From positions 1-64,000 of the forward strand of contig JAAWRH010000019.1 of assembly GCA_022800935.1 (NCBI GenBank): a DNA stretch of 64,000 nt, written 5' to 3'. Source of the stretch: Oscillospiraceae bacterium. Lineage in GTDB: Bacteria; Bacillota; Clostridia; Oscillospirales; Ruminococcaceae. A program made the position numbers and the translations under genes. Positions 23,923 to 32,827 of this stretch are shown piece by piece. The notes under the pieces are model-generated. The model saw only the letters and a list, made by a program, of their open reading frames with translations, was not told the DNA's origin and searched no databases. How positions within the stretch are numbered: position 1 is the stretch's first letter; the number at the start of each line of letters is the position of its first letter.

Positions 23923-25236
23923 ATGGCTGTCCATGTAATCAACGAGGCCAAGCGCTGCCTCAACTGCAAAAAGCCCATGTGCCGCACCGGGTGCCCCATC
24001 AACACCCCCATCCCGGATATGATTCACGCCTTTATCACCGGCGGAATCAACGACGCGGGGCAGATGCTGTTCCAGAACAATCCCCTCTCTCTGGTCTGTT
24101 CCCTGGTCTGCAACCATGAAAACCAGTGTGAGGGCCACTGCGTCCTGAACCGCAAGGGCTCCGGCATCCATGTCAGCAGCATTGAAAACTACATTTCGGA
24201 CAACTATCTCGACAAATTAAAGCCGGCCCTCTCCCCCCGCAAGAATATCCGCTGCGCCATCATCGGCTCCGGCCCGGCGGGCATCACCATCGCCATCATC
24301 CTGGCCACCCGCGGCTATGATGTAACCATCTTTGAATCCCGCGACCAGATCGGCGGGGTGCTGCGGTACGGCATCCCGGAATTCCGCCTGCCCAAGACCA
24401 TTCTGGACCGGTATAAAAAGCTGATGACCGCCATGGGCATCCGCATCCGGCCCAACACCTCCATTGGCGCGGCCATTGGCGTGGACGACCTGTTCCGGGA
24501 CGAATACCGTTCCATCTTCATCGGAACCGGCGTCTGGAAGCCCAACACCCTGGGGGTGAAGGGGGAAAGCCTGGGGAACGTCCACTACGCCATCGACTAC
24601 CTGAGCAACCCGGACGCCTACAGCCTGGGAGAGACGGTCAACGTCATCGGCGCGGGCAACGCCGCCATGGATGTGGCGAGAACCGCCCTGCGCAAGGGCG
24701 CGCAGAACGTCACGGTCTTCTCCCGCGCCAGCACCGTGGCCGCCAGCCAGCACGAGACAGAATACGCCATGATGGACGGCGTATCCTTTGAATACTGCAA
24801 AGCGCCGGTGGAGCTCACCGACGAGGGGGCCATTTTCCGGGAGATGGAGGAAAAGGATGACGGGAGCTTTATTGAAATTCCCGGCACAGAAAGGCTGTTT
24901 GCGGCGGACTCCACCATCATCTCCATCAGCCAGGGCCCCCGGAGCCAGATTGTCTCCACCACCTACGGCATAGACGTCAACGAACGGGGCCTCATCATCA
25001 CCGACGCCAACGGGCACACCACCCGGCGGGGAGTGTTTGCCTCCGGCGACGTGGTAAAGGGCGCCAAGACAGTGGTAGAGGCGGTGCGGTATTCCAAGCA
25101 GGTGGCGGACGCCATGGACAAGTTCATGCGGGAGGACGCTGCGGAGCGGGGACAGATTCTGCCGCCGGACACAGCCGCCAGCCTGGTAGCCGACGCCCCG
25201 GAGGCCATGGAGGACTTTGATTTCGGCCAAAATTGA
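23923..25236 (+). CDS. NAD(P)-dependent oxidoreductase, glutamate synthase small-subunit family
   Basis: 437 aa. The N-terminal [4Fe-4S] region has Cys at 12, 15, 20 and 24 (RCLNCKKPMCRTGCPINTPI) and a second set CSLVCNHENQCEGHC. FAD loop IIGSGPAG at 113-120, NAD(P) loop VIGAGNAAMDVARTAL at about 241, and C-terminal FASGDVVKGAKTVVEAV. This is the GltD/dihydropyrimidine dehydrogenase-like electron-entry module. It stands alone, with no glutamate synthase large subunit nearby, so it may serve another ferredoxin-linked reaction. Annotators often call such genes gltA. Confidence 0.88.
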   Translation: MAVHVINEAKRCLNCKKPMCRTGCPINTPIPDMIHAFITGGINDAGQMLFQNNPLSLVCSLVCNHENQCEGHCVLNRKGSGIHVSSIENYISDNYLDKLKPALSPRKNIRCAIIGSGPAGITIAIILATRGYDVTIFESRDQIGGVLRYGIPEFRLPKTILDRYKKLMTAMGIRIRPNTSIGAAIGVDDLFRDEYRSIFIGTGVWKPNTLGVKGESLGNVHYAIDYLSNPDAYSLGETVNVIGAGNAAMDVARTALRKGAQNVTVFSRASTVAASQHETEYAMMDGVSFEYCKAPVELTDEGAIFREMEEKDDGSFIEIPGTERLFAADSTIISISQGPRSQIVSTTYGIDVNERGLIITDANGHTTRRGVFASGDVVKGAKTVVEAVRYSKQVADAMDKFMREDAAERGQILPPDTAASLVADAPEAMEDFDFGQN

Positions 25237-25261
25237 TTCCCCTTCTTTTTTCATTTTCGCA

Positions 25262-25290
25262 TTGCATTTTTACCACATTTCCCCTATAAT
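25262..25290 (+). promoter_or_regulatory. Promoter of the aldolase gene
   Basis: -35 TTGCAT (25262-25267), 17-bp spacer, -10 TATAAT (25285-25290), followed by a ~80-nt leader with CAGGAGG before the ATG. Confidence 0.8.
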
Positions 25291-25376
25291 AAAAACGGTA
25301 ATTCATTTGTCCTCCCCATTCCTGCCTAACAGGAGCAGGGAGGACGATCAAAATGATATTCAGGAGGTAAAACATC

Positions 25377-26240
25377 ATGCTCGTATCCGCAAAGGAAATG
25401 CTCCAAAAGGCCAAGGCCGGTAAATACGCTGTCGGCCAGTTCAACATCAATAATCTGGAATGGACCAAGGCAATCCTCAACACCGCCCAGGCCTGTAATT
25501 CTCCCGTCATCCTCGGCGTGTCCGAGGGCGCGGCCAAGTATATGACCGGCTACGGAACCGTCGTCGGCATGGTCAACGGTATGCTGAAGGCCCTGAACAT
25601 CACTGTCCCGGTGGCCCTGCACCTGGACCACGGCGAGTACGAGGGCGCTCTGGGCTGCATTGAGGCCGGGTTCTCCTCCGTCATGTTCGACGGCTCCCAC
25701 TACCCTATCGACGAGAATATTGAGAAGACCAAGGAGGTCATCCGCCGCGCCCGCGAAAAGGGTGTTTCGGTGGAGGCCGAGGTAGGGGCCATCGGCGGCG
25801 AGGAAGACGGCGTCATCGGCGGCGGCGAGAAGGCCGACCCCAATGAGTGTAGGAGAATCGCTGAGTTGGGCGTCGATATGCTGGCAGCCGGCATCGGCAA
25901 CATTCACGGACCCTACCCCGCCAACTGGCCCGGACTGGACTTTAACGTCCTGGCCGAGGTGGAAAAGGTCTCCGGCGGCATTCCCCTGGTGCTCCACGGC
26001 GGCACCGGCATCCCGGAGGACATGATAAAAAAGGCCATCTCCCTGGGCGTTTCCAAGATCAACGTCAACACCGAGTGCCAGCTGGTCTTCGCAGAGGCCA
26101 CCAGAAAGTATATCGAGGCCGGTTCGGACAAGAAGGGCAAGGGCTATGACCCCCGCAAGCTGCTCAAGCCGGGCTATGAGGCAATCATGGAGGCCGTCAA
26201 AGAAAAAATGGAGCTGTTCGGCTCCATCGGTAAGGCATAA
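25377..26240 (+). CDS. fba: Class II fructose-bisphosphate aldolase
   Basis: 287 aa, zinc-dependent glycolytic/gluconeogenic enzyme. Seen: AVGQFNINNLEW, the metal/catalytic LHLDHGEYEGAL, FDGSHYPIDENI, EVGAIGGEEDGV, NIHGPYP (Zn His), LVLHGGTGIPEDM (Zn His) and KINVNTECQ. All metal ligands appear intact. Single-gene unit with its own promoter and a strong terminator. Confidence 0.97.
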   Translation: MLVSAKEMLQKAKAGKYAVGQFNINNLEWTKAILNTAQACNSPVILGVSEGAAKYMTGYGTVVGMVNGMLKALNITVPVALHLDHGEYEGALGCIEAGFSSVMFDGSHYPIDENIEKTKEVIRRAREKGVSVEAEVGAIGGEEDGVIGGGEKADPNECRRIAELGVDMLAAGIGNIHGPYPANWPGLDFNVLAEVEKVSGGIPLVLHGGTGIPEDMIKKAISLGVSKINVNTECQLVFAEATRKYIEAGSDKKGKGYDPRKLLKPGYEAIMEAVKEKMELFGSIGKA

Positions 26241-26266
26241 TCGGGGTTTTTACAGCGGCAATATAA

Positions 26267-26300
26267 ATAGGGGCGGCGCGATGCGCCGTCCCTATTTTTT
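26267..26300 (+). terminator. Terminator of the aldolase gene
   Basis: 13-bp stem with one G-U pair (arms 26267-26279 and 26283-26295), 3-nt loop GAT, then TTTTTT. It lies between convergent genes and overlaps the end of the SpoIVFB-like gene. Confidence 0.85.
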
Positions 26301-26876
26301 CCAGATGGACAACATTAAAAAACCGCAGCATACCAGCAGGGTGAAGTTCCTCCCCTCCCCCTTCAGCAGCAGCCACCCGGCGGCGAACAGAGGGATCAGT
26401 ACAGCGGCGGACAGCGCGGTGCTCCACAGCTCCGCCCTTTTCGGTCCTAGAAAGTGCTCCAGCACCGTCTCCGCCAGACATCCTCCGTCCAGCGCCCCCA
26501 CAGGGAGAAGCTGAAACACTCCCAGCACCAGATGAACCGCACCCGCCCTCAGGAAACGCTGTCCACAGCAGAGAAATCCGGCAGCGCACAGCAGGTTTAC
26601 CGCCGGTCCCGCCAGATAGACCAGCGCCTCCTCCCACCAGGCGGCGGGGACACCGCTCTTCCGCACCAGCTCAATGCCGAAGCAGGAAAAGGTCATCCGT
26701 TCCATGGGCATCCGCACTGCCGAGGCCGCCGCCAGATGCCCCAGCTCGTGAATCAGCAGGGCGGCGAGGATGTGTCCGGTTTCCTCTCCCCTCCCCTCCA
26801 GGGAAAAGAACACCCCCAACATGGCAAAAAAGGTAAAATCCAAAACAACGCGCAGCCCGCCCAGCCGGAACCCCAT
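26292..26876 (-). CDS. SpoIVFB-like M50 intramembrane metalloprotease
   Basis: 194 aa, mostly membrane helices. Zinc motif HELGH at about residues 43-47 and the third ligand in GALDGG near residue 130. The small size and lack of a PDZ domain distinguish it from RseP (301-1323) and fit SpoIVFB, which releases pro-sigma-K in the mother cell. The ATG at 26876 has AAGGAG 8 nt upstream; the upstream GTG (26885) would overlap the M23 gene. Pairing with the M23 gene mirrors the spoIVFA-spoIVFB order. The substrate is inferred, and no sigK is in the window. Confidence 0.75.
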   Translation of the reverse strand: MGFRLGGLRVVLDFTFFAMLGVFFSLEGRGEETGHILAALLIHELGHLAAASAVRMPMERMTFSCFGIELVRKSGVPAAWWEEALVYLAGPAVNLLCAAGFLCCGQRFLRAGAVHLVLGVFQLLPVGALDGGCLAETVLEHFLGPKRAELWSTALSAAVLIPLFAAGWLLLKGEGRNFTLLVCCGFLMLSIWKK

Positions 26877-26881
26877 TCCCG

Positions 26882-28150
26882 TCACTCCTTCCGTCCGGTG
26901 GGGAGGGGGAGCTCAAGGACCCAGGCGGGGTCGGTCAGCGTGCCATCCACAATGCACTCAAAGTGGAGATGAGGCCCTGTGGAAACTCCCGACGACCCCA
27001 CCTGGGCGATGGTCTGTCCGCAGGCCACCGCCTCCCCCTCCTCCGCCAGAATCCGGCTGCAATGGGAATAGGTGGTGACAGCGGAGGCGCTGTGGCGGAC
27101 CATCAGATAGTTCCCCAGGGAGTTTGACTTTCCCGTCTTCTCCACAAACCCCGCCGCCGCGGCATAAACCGGCGTTCCCAGCGGCGCGCCGATGTCAATC
27201 CCCGTGTGAAAATCCGGCTTTCCGGTGATGGGGTGTTCCCTAGGACCGTATTCACAGGTCAGATGTCCCTCCACGGGGAGCACCGCCGCTGCTGCGGACC
27301 GCCTCCCGTCCTGCATCACCGACAGGGCATAGGGAATCTGCTCCATGGAGACCGGATAGGTCCCCCCGGCGGCCACCGCCTGGGAGACGGTCATTTCCCC
27401 CGGATCGGAGGGATTTTCCGCCCCGCCCGCCGGTTCGGCATCTTCAGAGGAAGCATCCGGTCCGCCGGGCGAAGAGAAAATAATCTCCGCCTGGCCCTGG
27501 TTCAGCCGCCGGCCGTCCTCCTCCAGCCCTGGGGTCAGCAGCTCCCGCAGCCGCTCCTGTATTCCGCCCTCCTGCCACAGGGGCTGGGCCACGGCAAAGA
27601 CCGCCTGCATATCGGCCAGCGTCTCCCGTAGTCCCTCCTGCACCTGCAAAAAGAGGGGCTCCGAGAAAAACCGAATCAGCAGTCCCGCCCCCAACAGAAG
27701 CACTGCGGCGAACCCCTGGGAGGACAAAAGCCTTGACAGGCTGTTCTCCCCTCCAGAGGAGAAGGCGGTGGGCGAAACTAATGTGGGTCCTGCCTGCTCC
27801 GGCACCGGCGGCGGAGAGCTTTCCGGCGTTCCCGCAGCGGATTCCGCCGCCGTGGGGACGGGCTCTGCTGCGGCGGGAGGGCTCAGCGGTTCCGGCGGAA
27901 GGACCGGCGCGGGCTCTGGCGGCTTTTCGCAGACCGCCGCCTGGACAGGCGGAAGATACTGGGGAACCGGAGCCGGGAGCGTCTGGAGCGGCTCCCTTTG
28001 GGGCGGCGGCGCGGCGGGACGGGTCCGGGGAATATCGAGGACCGCACCGTGGGCAGAGAACGGCTTGTACCATCCGGTCTCCACCACACGGGCGGACGCT
28101 TTCAAAGTGTTCTCACAGCGCGGAGAGAGTTCGGTTAAACATTCTGCCAT
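26882..28150 (-). CDS. SpoIVFA-like membrane protein with M23 (LytM) peptidase domain
   Basis: About 422 aa. A long Pro/Ala/Glu-rich cytosolic region (about 40-130), one membrane helix (about 146-162, FAAVLLLGAGLLIRFF), and a C-terminal M23 domain: FHTGIDIG (H and D), TTYSHC, and GPHLHFE. All four metal/catalytic positions of active M23 enzymes (H, D, H, HxH) appear present. The next gene is an SpoIVFB-like protease, so a role in sigma-K activation is the likeliest. ATG 28150 is preferred over 28159 by ribosome-site spacing. CATAAAAT on the minus strand at 28203-28196 resembles a sigma-E -10. Confidence 0.75.
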   Translation of the reverse strand: MAECLTELSPRCENTLKASARVVETGWYKPFSAHGAVLDIPRTRPAAPPPQREPLQTLPAPVPQYLPPVQAAVCEKPPEPAPVLPPEPLSPPAAAEPVPTAAESAAGTPESSPPPVPEQAGPTLVSPTAFSSGGENSLSRLLSSQGFAAVLLLGAGLLIRFFSEPLFLQVQEGLRETLADMQAVFAVAQPLWQEGGIQERLRELLTPGLEEDGRRLNQGQAEIIFSSPGGPDASSEDAEPAGGAENPSDPGEMTVSQAVAAGGTYPVSMEQIPYALSVMQDGRRSAAAAVLPVEGHLTCEYGPREHPITGKPDFHTGIDIGAPLGTPVYAAAAGFVEKTGKSNSLGNYLMVRHSASAVTTYSHCSRILAEEGEAVACGQTIAQVGSSGVSTGPHLHFECIVDGTLTDPAWVLELPLPTGRKE

Positions 28151-28205
28151 TTTGATCATTCCTTTCCTGCTCTTGACAAATCCGCTTCTATGTCTATTTT
28201 ATGCG

Positions 28206-28233
28206 AAACGGCCAGTCAAAAGACCGGCCGTTT
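28206..28233. terminator. Hairpin downstream of the CAP lipoprotein gene
   Basis: Stem AAACGGCC/GGCCGTTT with an inner GTC/GAC and AAAA loop. A T-run follows on the plus strand, a shorter one on the minus. It sits between the CAP gene and the SpoIVFA-like gene, so it may end the cca-CAP transcript. Confidence 0.45.
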
Positions 28234-28260
28234 TTGGAAAACAAAACTTTCTCTCTTCTG

Positions 28261-29601
28261 TCAATCAATAAAAACCACATCGGAAATCCAGATGGTTCCC
28301 CCCGACGCATACGCCGCGATACCCACCTTGGAATAGGAATTGGAGCGCATCACCGCGTCATGTCCCTTGCTGTTCTTCCAAGCGGTGATGCTTTTGGAAG
28401 CCATAGCGCTGTCCACCTTGATGATGTCCTGTCCCCGCTGGCGGTACTGTATCTCCCCCCACATCATGGGGCTGATCCCATTTTCGGTGAGCACCGTCTT
28501 CCAGGAGGTCCCGTTGGGGCGGGTGTGGCTGAACACATCGTTGTCCAGCATCTCCACCACCCGTATGGCGGCGCAGTCGTCCAGGTCCTCCGACCTGGCC
28601 AGCTTGGGAAGCCCCAGGGATTCCCGGTAGTCATTCATCTGCTTGAGGATATAGTCCTCCACCTTTGTCAGGCGGGTGTAGGAGGTTTTTCCGGTGTTGG
28701 AGCTCTTGTCCTTGCCGTCCTCCTGGGGCTTTTTCACAACAACCTTTTTGGATCCGGACGACGAGTCCTTATCCGCCGAAGCTGCTGGAGCCTTGGAGGA
28801 TTGAGACGGCTGAGAAGCCTTTGAGGACTGCGCCTGAGCCTTGGCTTCCTCCTCCGCTTTTGCCTGTTCCGCCGCCTGCTGCTCCGCCTTCTTTTCCGCC
28901 AGAATGCGCTCCCCTTCCTCGGAAAGCTCCGCTTTGCGCTCATCGAAGCTTTTCCCGGTCTCGATTGCCTGCTCCAGACCGGCCTTTTTCTCCGCGGCCT
29001 GCTGGAGCTCCTTGTCAATCAGCTCCTTCAAAAGGGGCATACTGTCCTTTTTCGCTCCCTCCGGATTCTCCAAAAGCACCTCCGCCCGGCGCTGGAGCTC
29101 CTCAAGCTGCTTCATCAGGCCGTCCGCCTGGACCAGGAGCTCATCCGCGCCCTCCAGGGCGGCGAGGGCCTTCTCCCCTTCGGCGAGGTTCTCCATGACC
29201 TCCTGTACAGCTTCTTCCGCCGCCTTGTAGGGGTCCGCCTCTCCGGCCTGTTTCAGGGCGGCTTCGGCCTGTTCCAGCGCCGTGTCAAGCTGCTTTTCGC
29301 CATCGGCGGCGGGCTTCACCAGCTTTTCCATCTGGCCCAGGCACTCGGCGGCTCCGGTGGTAAGCTGCCGCATCTCCGAAAGGGCCTCTGCCGCCGGGTC
29401 CTTCTCCGGGGACGGGGGAAGCTGGGAAAGCTCTTCTATAGAGGCGCTTTCAGAGGCAGCTTCCGACGAGAACTCGCTCTCCGGCGCGGGAACACTCTCC
29501 GCCAAAGGCGCGCCTCCGCACCCTGCCAGGCACAGTATTCCCGCCAGGAGCACCGCCGCAAGCCCCATTCTGCCGCCGCGTTTTTTTGTTTGAATCAGCA
29601 T
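28261..29601 (-). CDS. CAP (SCP/YkwD-like) domain lipoprotein
   Basis: 446 aa. The lipobox CLAGC puts the lipidated Cys at about residue 28, so it is secreted and membrane-anchored. The middle (~60-270) is Ala/Glu/Lys-rich heptad sequence typical of coiled coils, followed by a Ser-rich linker and a C-terminal CAP domain (MNDYRESLGLPKL, VFSHTRPNGTSWKTVL, AWKNSKGHDAVM, KVGIAAYASGG). The His/Glu/His set of CAP proteins is partly visible. ATG 29601 follows GAGGAG; an upstream TTG lacks a site. Possibly spore- or cell-surface related. It follows cca by 21 bp. Confidence 0.82.
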   Translation of the reverse strand: MLIQTKKRGGRMGLAAVLLAGILCLAGCGGAPLAESVPAPESEFSSEAASESASIEELSQLPPSPEKDPAAEALSEMRQLTTGAAECLGQMEKLVKPAADGEKQLDTALEQAEAALKQAGEADPYKAAEEAVQEVMENLAEGEKALAALEGADELLVQADGLMKQLEELQRRAEVLLENPEGAKKDSMPLLKELIDKELQQAAEKKAGLEQAIETGKSFDERKAELSEEGERILAEKKAEQQAAEQAKAEEEAKAQAQSSKASQPSQSSKAPAASADKDSSSGSKKVVVKKPQEDGKDKSSNTGKTSYTRLTKVEDYILKQMNDYRESLGLPKLARSEDLDDCAAIRVVEMLDNDVFSHTRPNGTSWKTVLTENGISPMMWGEIQYRQRGQDIIKVDSAMASKSITAWKNSKGHDAVMRSNSYSKVGIAAYASGGTIWISDVVFID

Positions 29602-29622
29602 ATTTCTCTTTCTCCTCAAACT

Positions 29623-30885
29623 CTATTGGTATTTTCGCGCTGCCCATTGGAGAAGGGCCTCCCTCTCATTGGGAACGGTCTCCTCCATCACCGCGTCCAG
29701 CATTCCACGGAGAATCCATCCCACCTGTGGACCGGCGGAGATTCCCGCCTCCTGGAGCTCCTTCCCGCCGACGGCAAGCTGTCCGATGCCGATGCAGTCT
29801 CCCCGCCGGAGGATTTCCTTCTCCTGTGCCCGCAGCCATGCCGCCGCCTCCGGCGTGACAACCCTTCCGGCCTCCCACAGGAAGATTAGCTGGCTGACCG
29901 CCTCCGGACCGAAATCCGCCATCCGTCTGCGGAGCTGGGGCGTTGTCTGGGGAAGCTGTTCCGCCGCCTGTTCCACCAGAAGGGATACCCGGCTCCTGGA
30001 GGCCTTGTCCGTCCGCAGGGCAACGCACAGCTCCCTAGCCCGCTCTCCCCCGCCGGACCCCCCCGAAAGAGCCCCCTTCCAGAGCAGAAGGGCAAACCGC
30101 GCCGTCATAAAGGCCCAGTCTGACCAGTCGTCAGGCCGGGGCGTTTCAAAGCCCTCCGATGCAGCCGTCCAGCTTTCCCGATCCCCCGGTTCTATCCCCA
30201 GGGCCGCGGAAAGCACCGGGTAAAATTCACGGACCATGGCCCCGGCGTATCCGCCGGATAAAAGACCGCACAGCTCCGACCATATCCGCTCCGGCGAAAT
30301 CAGGGAAAGCCGTCCCCTCTCCTCCGTCACCGCCTCCGCTGTCTTCTCCTCCAGCCGGAAGTCCAGCCGCGCCGCAAATCGCAGGGCCCGGAGGATGCGC
30401 AGGGCGTCCTCCTCAAAGCGCAGCCGGGGGTCGCCCACACAGCGTATCCGCTTTTCCGCCAGGTCCCGCTGCCCGCCAAAGAGGTCAATTACCTGTCCGT
30501 CCCTGCCGCAGGCCATGGCGTTGATGGTAAAGTCCCGGCGGCTCAGGTCCTCCTCCAGCCTCCGGGTAAAGGTGACGCTGTCCGGCCTCCGGCTGTCGGT
30601 GTAGGCCCCGTCAATACGATAGGTTGTGATTTCCACCGGCTCCTTATTCCAGAGCACCGTAACGGTCCCGTGCTTCTTCCCTGTGGGGATGGTTTCCAAA
30701 CCGGCCTGGGCAAAGGTTTCCTCCGTCTCGCCGGGCTGTGCGCTGGTACAGAGGTCCCAATCGTGTATCGGCCTGCCCAGGAGGGAATCCCGCACGCAGC
30801 CCCCTACCGCGCAGACCTCGTGGCCGCTGGCCTCCATAATCTCCATCATTCTCTGAATCTTTTCGGGAACTTCTATGAAAGGCAT
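29623..30885 (-). CDS. cca: CCA tRNA nucleotidyltransferase
   Basis: Adds or repairs the 3' CCA of tRNAs. Class II features: VGGCVRDSLLGRPIHDWDLC (GGxxRD and DxD metal site), the RRDFTINAMA motif, and DPRLRFEEDALRILRALRFAARL of the neck. 420 aa including the helical body. GGGAGG lies 7 nt before the ATG; the preceding small gene ends 4 bp upstream, so coupling is likely. Confidence 0.95.
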   Translation of the reverse strand: MPFIEVPEKIQRMMEIMEASGHEVCAVGGCVRDSLLGRPIHDWDLCTSAQPGETEETFAQAGLETIPTGKKHGTVTVLWNKEPVEITTYRIDGAYTDSRRPDSVTFTRRLEEDLSRRDFTINAMACGRDGQVIDLFGGQRDLAEKRIRCVGDPRLRFEEDALRILRALRFAARLDFRLEEKTAEAVTEERGRLSLISPERIWSELCGLLSGGYAGAMVREFYPVLSAALGIEPGDRESWTAASEGFETPRPDDWSDWAFMTARFALLLWKGALSGGSGGGERARELCVALRTDKASRSRVSLLVEQAAEQLPQTTPQLRRRMADFGPEAVSQLIFLWEAGRVVTPEAAAWLRAQEKEILRRGDCIGIGQLAVGGKELQEAGISAGPQVGWILRGMLDAVMEETVPNEREALLQWAARKYQ

Positions 30886-30889
30886 CCCT

Positions 30890-31171
30890 TCATCCTCCCT
30901 TCACAAGCCGGTATTGAAGCAGGCTCCCCGCCGGGACATATCCGCCCCCGCGGCCTCCCTCCCGGAAATACCACCTTTGGCAGACAGGGCAGCGGTAAAG
31001 CTGCCGCCGCTCAGGGGTTGCCCGGTTCTCTATCACTGCCTCTATACAAGCGTTTTCCGGTTCCCTGCCGCAGCATTTTTTACAAATCCGCCTGTCTGGA
31101 ACCCGTCCGCTGTGGAGGGAATAGCCGCTCTGCCCGTCAAACCAGTTCAGAAAGCCGTCTTTATGCTTCAT
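30890..31171 (-). CDS. Small zinc-ribbon-like protein, translationally coupled
   Basis: 93 aa beginning MKHKDGFLNWFDGQSGYSLH. Two Cys pairs, ICKKCCG and YRCPVCQRWYFRE, suggest a zinc ribbon; otherwise unrecognised. The ATG overlaps the end of the preceding gene by 11 bp (ATGAAGCATAA), a termination-reinitiation arrangement. Sits between a C_GCAxxG_C_C protein and cca. A longer frame from 31231 has no ribosome site. Confidence 0.6.
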   Translation of the reverse strand: MKHKDGFLNWFDGQSGYSLHSGRVPDRRICKKCCGREPENACIEAVIENRATPERRQLYRCPVCQRWYFREGGRGGGYVPAGSLLQYRLVKGG

Positions 31172-31592
31172 CGCCCTGAAACAAATCGGGAAAGATATAC
31201 TTTTCCGCCAGTGCCGCCGCGTCCGCCACACACGCCTTGCAGTCCCGGAGCACCGGTCCGCCGGTCAGCCCCTTCAGCTCGGAGCAGAGGAGGGAGCCAT
31301 TCTGCTCCTCGAATTCCTTGAGCATGGGCTGGATCAGGGCATAGGTGTCCATTTTTGTCACCCCTTTGCCGGGCAGGGCGTCGGAACGCTTCAGTCCCGC
31401 CAGCATGACCAGCGCCGTCACCGTCCCGCAGATTCCCCTGGTCTGGGCGATTCCGCCGCCAAAGCCCTCGGACATCCGGTAGCCATCCTCCGGGGAGAGG
31501 TTCAGCAGGTCACAGTAGGTACACATGACCGTCTGGGAACAGTTATATCCGTTGTGAAAGCGCCCGCGGGCGACTTCGATTCTGCTTTCCAC
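31161..31592 (-). CDS. C_GCAxxG_C_C family putative redox protein
   Basis: 143 aa. Spaced cysteines in the family pattern: NGYNCSQTVMCTYC, then FGGGIAQTRGICGTVTALVM, SLLCSEL and DCKACVADAAALAEKY. The family is thought to be redox-active or metal-binding, with function not established. GTG start preceded by AAGGAATT. Coupled by overlap to the zinc-ribbon gene. Confidence 0.8.
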   Translation of the reverse strand: MESRIEVARGRFHNGYNCSQTVMCTYCDLLNLSPEDGYRMSEGFGGGIAQTRGICGTVTALVMLAGLKRSDALPGKGVTKMDTYALIQPMLKEFEEQNGSLLCSELKGLTGGPVLRDCKACVADAAALAEKYIFPDLFQGDEA

Positions 31593-31656
31593 TTTTAATT
31601 CCTTCTTTCATCTGTGGTTAATGGTAGGATAAACGCCGGGATACTGCTGTCTGGGG

Positions 31657-32673
31657 CTAAATAACGACCTCTCCGAAAAAGCTCCTGCTGAACAGCTTCC
31701 GGACCTCCTTCTGGTCCTCCGCCTTCCCCAGCGCCCACATCAGCTTGGTCACTGCCGCCTCGGTGGTCATGTCAAACCCCTGTAATACCCCCTGCTCCAA
31801 TGCCTTCTGCCCCGTCTGGTAAATGGAGAAATCGCTCCGCTCATAGAGGCATTGACTGCAAACCACCACCGTAATCCCCTGCTCCGCGGTCATTTGCAGC
31901 TTGGAAATCAGGTCCCGGCGGATAAAATGCAATCCCCCCATTCCAAAGGCTTCAATCACAATTCCCCGGTAGTCCATCTTCTCCAGCGCGTCAAATATCC
32001 TGGGATCAAGTCCGGGCACCAGCTTGAGCAGAAAAACATTCCCGCAGATATGGTCCTCCAGGGAAAAAGCCCCCGCCACAGGGGGAATGATATCATAATT
32101 GACCCGCAGTCCGCCGCCGTCCACCAGGGCCGCGCAGGGAGAATTGACGCTTTCAAAGGCATCAAATCCGGTGGTCCGCACCTTGACGGCGCGGGTGCCC
32201 AGAATAATCTTTCGGTTGAAAGCCACAAAGACGCCCCGGATGCCGCTGGCCGCCATGGCGAAGGCTGTGCGCAGGTTTTCCAGCGCATCGGTCAGCGGAT
32301 GGAAGATGGGCAGCTGGGAGCCGGTGATGACCACCGGCATGGTGGGATTGCGGAGCATAAAGGAGAGGATAGAGGCGGTATAGGCCATGGTATCGGTGCC
32401 GTGGGTGATGACAATGCCATCGAAGCCCTCGTTGGAGAGAAAGGCGGAGGCCGCGCTGCGGGCGATAAGTCGCCACTCCTCCGGCTGGATATTGGAGCTG
32501 TCCAGGCTGAGGATATCCCGGACGGTGATGTCATACCGCTCTGAGACTGGGCCCAGAAGCCGGAGGAGGCTGTCCCCGTCCAGAATGGGAGCCAATCCCT
32601 CCTTAGTGGGGCCGCTGGCGATAGTTCCTCCGGTGGTAAGGAGAAGAATTTTCTTTTTTGGGGGTTGTTTCAA
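31657..32673 (-). CDS. ansA: Type I L-asparaginase
   Basis: 338 aa, cytoplasmic type (no signal peptide). First catalytic block LLLTTGGTIAS with the nucleophile Thr, second IVITHGTDTMAYTAS with the Thr-Asp pair, and VVITGSQLPIF. Hydrolyses asparagine to aspartate and ammonia. The start is a TTG at 32673, 9 nt from AGGAGG; there is no nearby ATG in frame. Single gene with an extended -10 promoter upstream. Confidence 0.93.
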   Translation of the reverse strand: MKQPPKKKILLLTTGGTIASGPTKEGLAPILDGDSLLRLLGPVSERYDITVRDILSLDSSNIQPEEWRLIARSAASAFLSNEGFDGIVITHGTDTMAYTASILSFMLRNPTMPVVITGSQLPIFHPLTDALENLRTAFAMAASGIRGVFVAFNRKIILGTRAVKVRTTGFDAFESVNSPCAALVDGGGLRVNYDIIPPVAGAFSLEDHICGNVFLLKLVPGLDPRIFDALEKMDYRGIVIEAFGMGGLHFIRRDLISKLQMTAEQGITVVVCSQCLYERSDFSIYQTGQKALEQGVLQGFDMTTEAAVTKLMWALGKAEDQKEVRKLFSRSFFGEVVI

Positions 32674-32745
32674 AGGGGCGTTCCTCCTGTTCCTGTGAAT
32701 TGCCGTTCCGTGGACGAATCAAGTTTTTACAGACTCACGGTAAAC

Positions 32746-32754
32746 ATTATAGCA
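32746..32754 (-). promoter_or_regulatory. Extended -10 promoter of the asparaginase gene
   Basis: Minus strand TGCTATAAT (32754-32746). The -35 (TAGCTT at 17 bp) is weak, but the extended -10 TGn is intact. About 75 bp before the TTG start. Confidence 0.5.
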
Positions 32755-32827
32755 TAAAACGCCGAAAAAAGCTATAATGCGTCAAAACAAAAACGCTGGT
32801 CGGCCATGCGCCGGAAAAAGCCAAATG

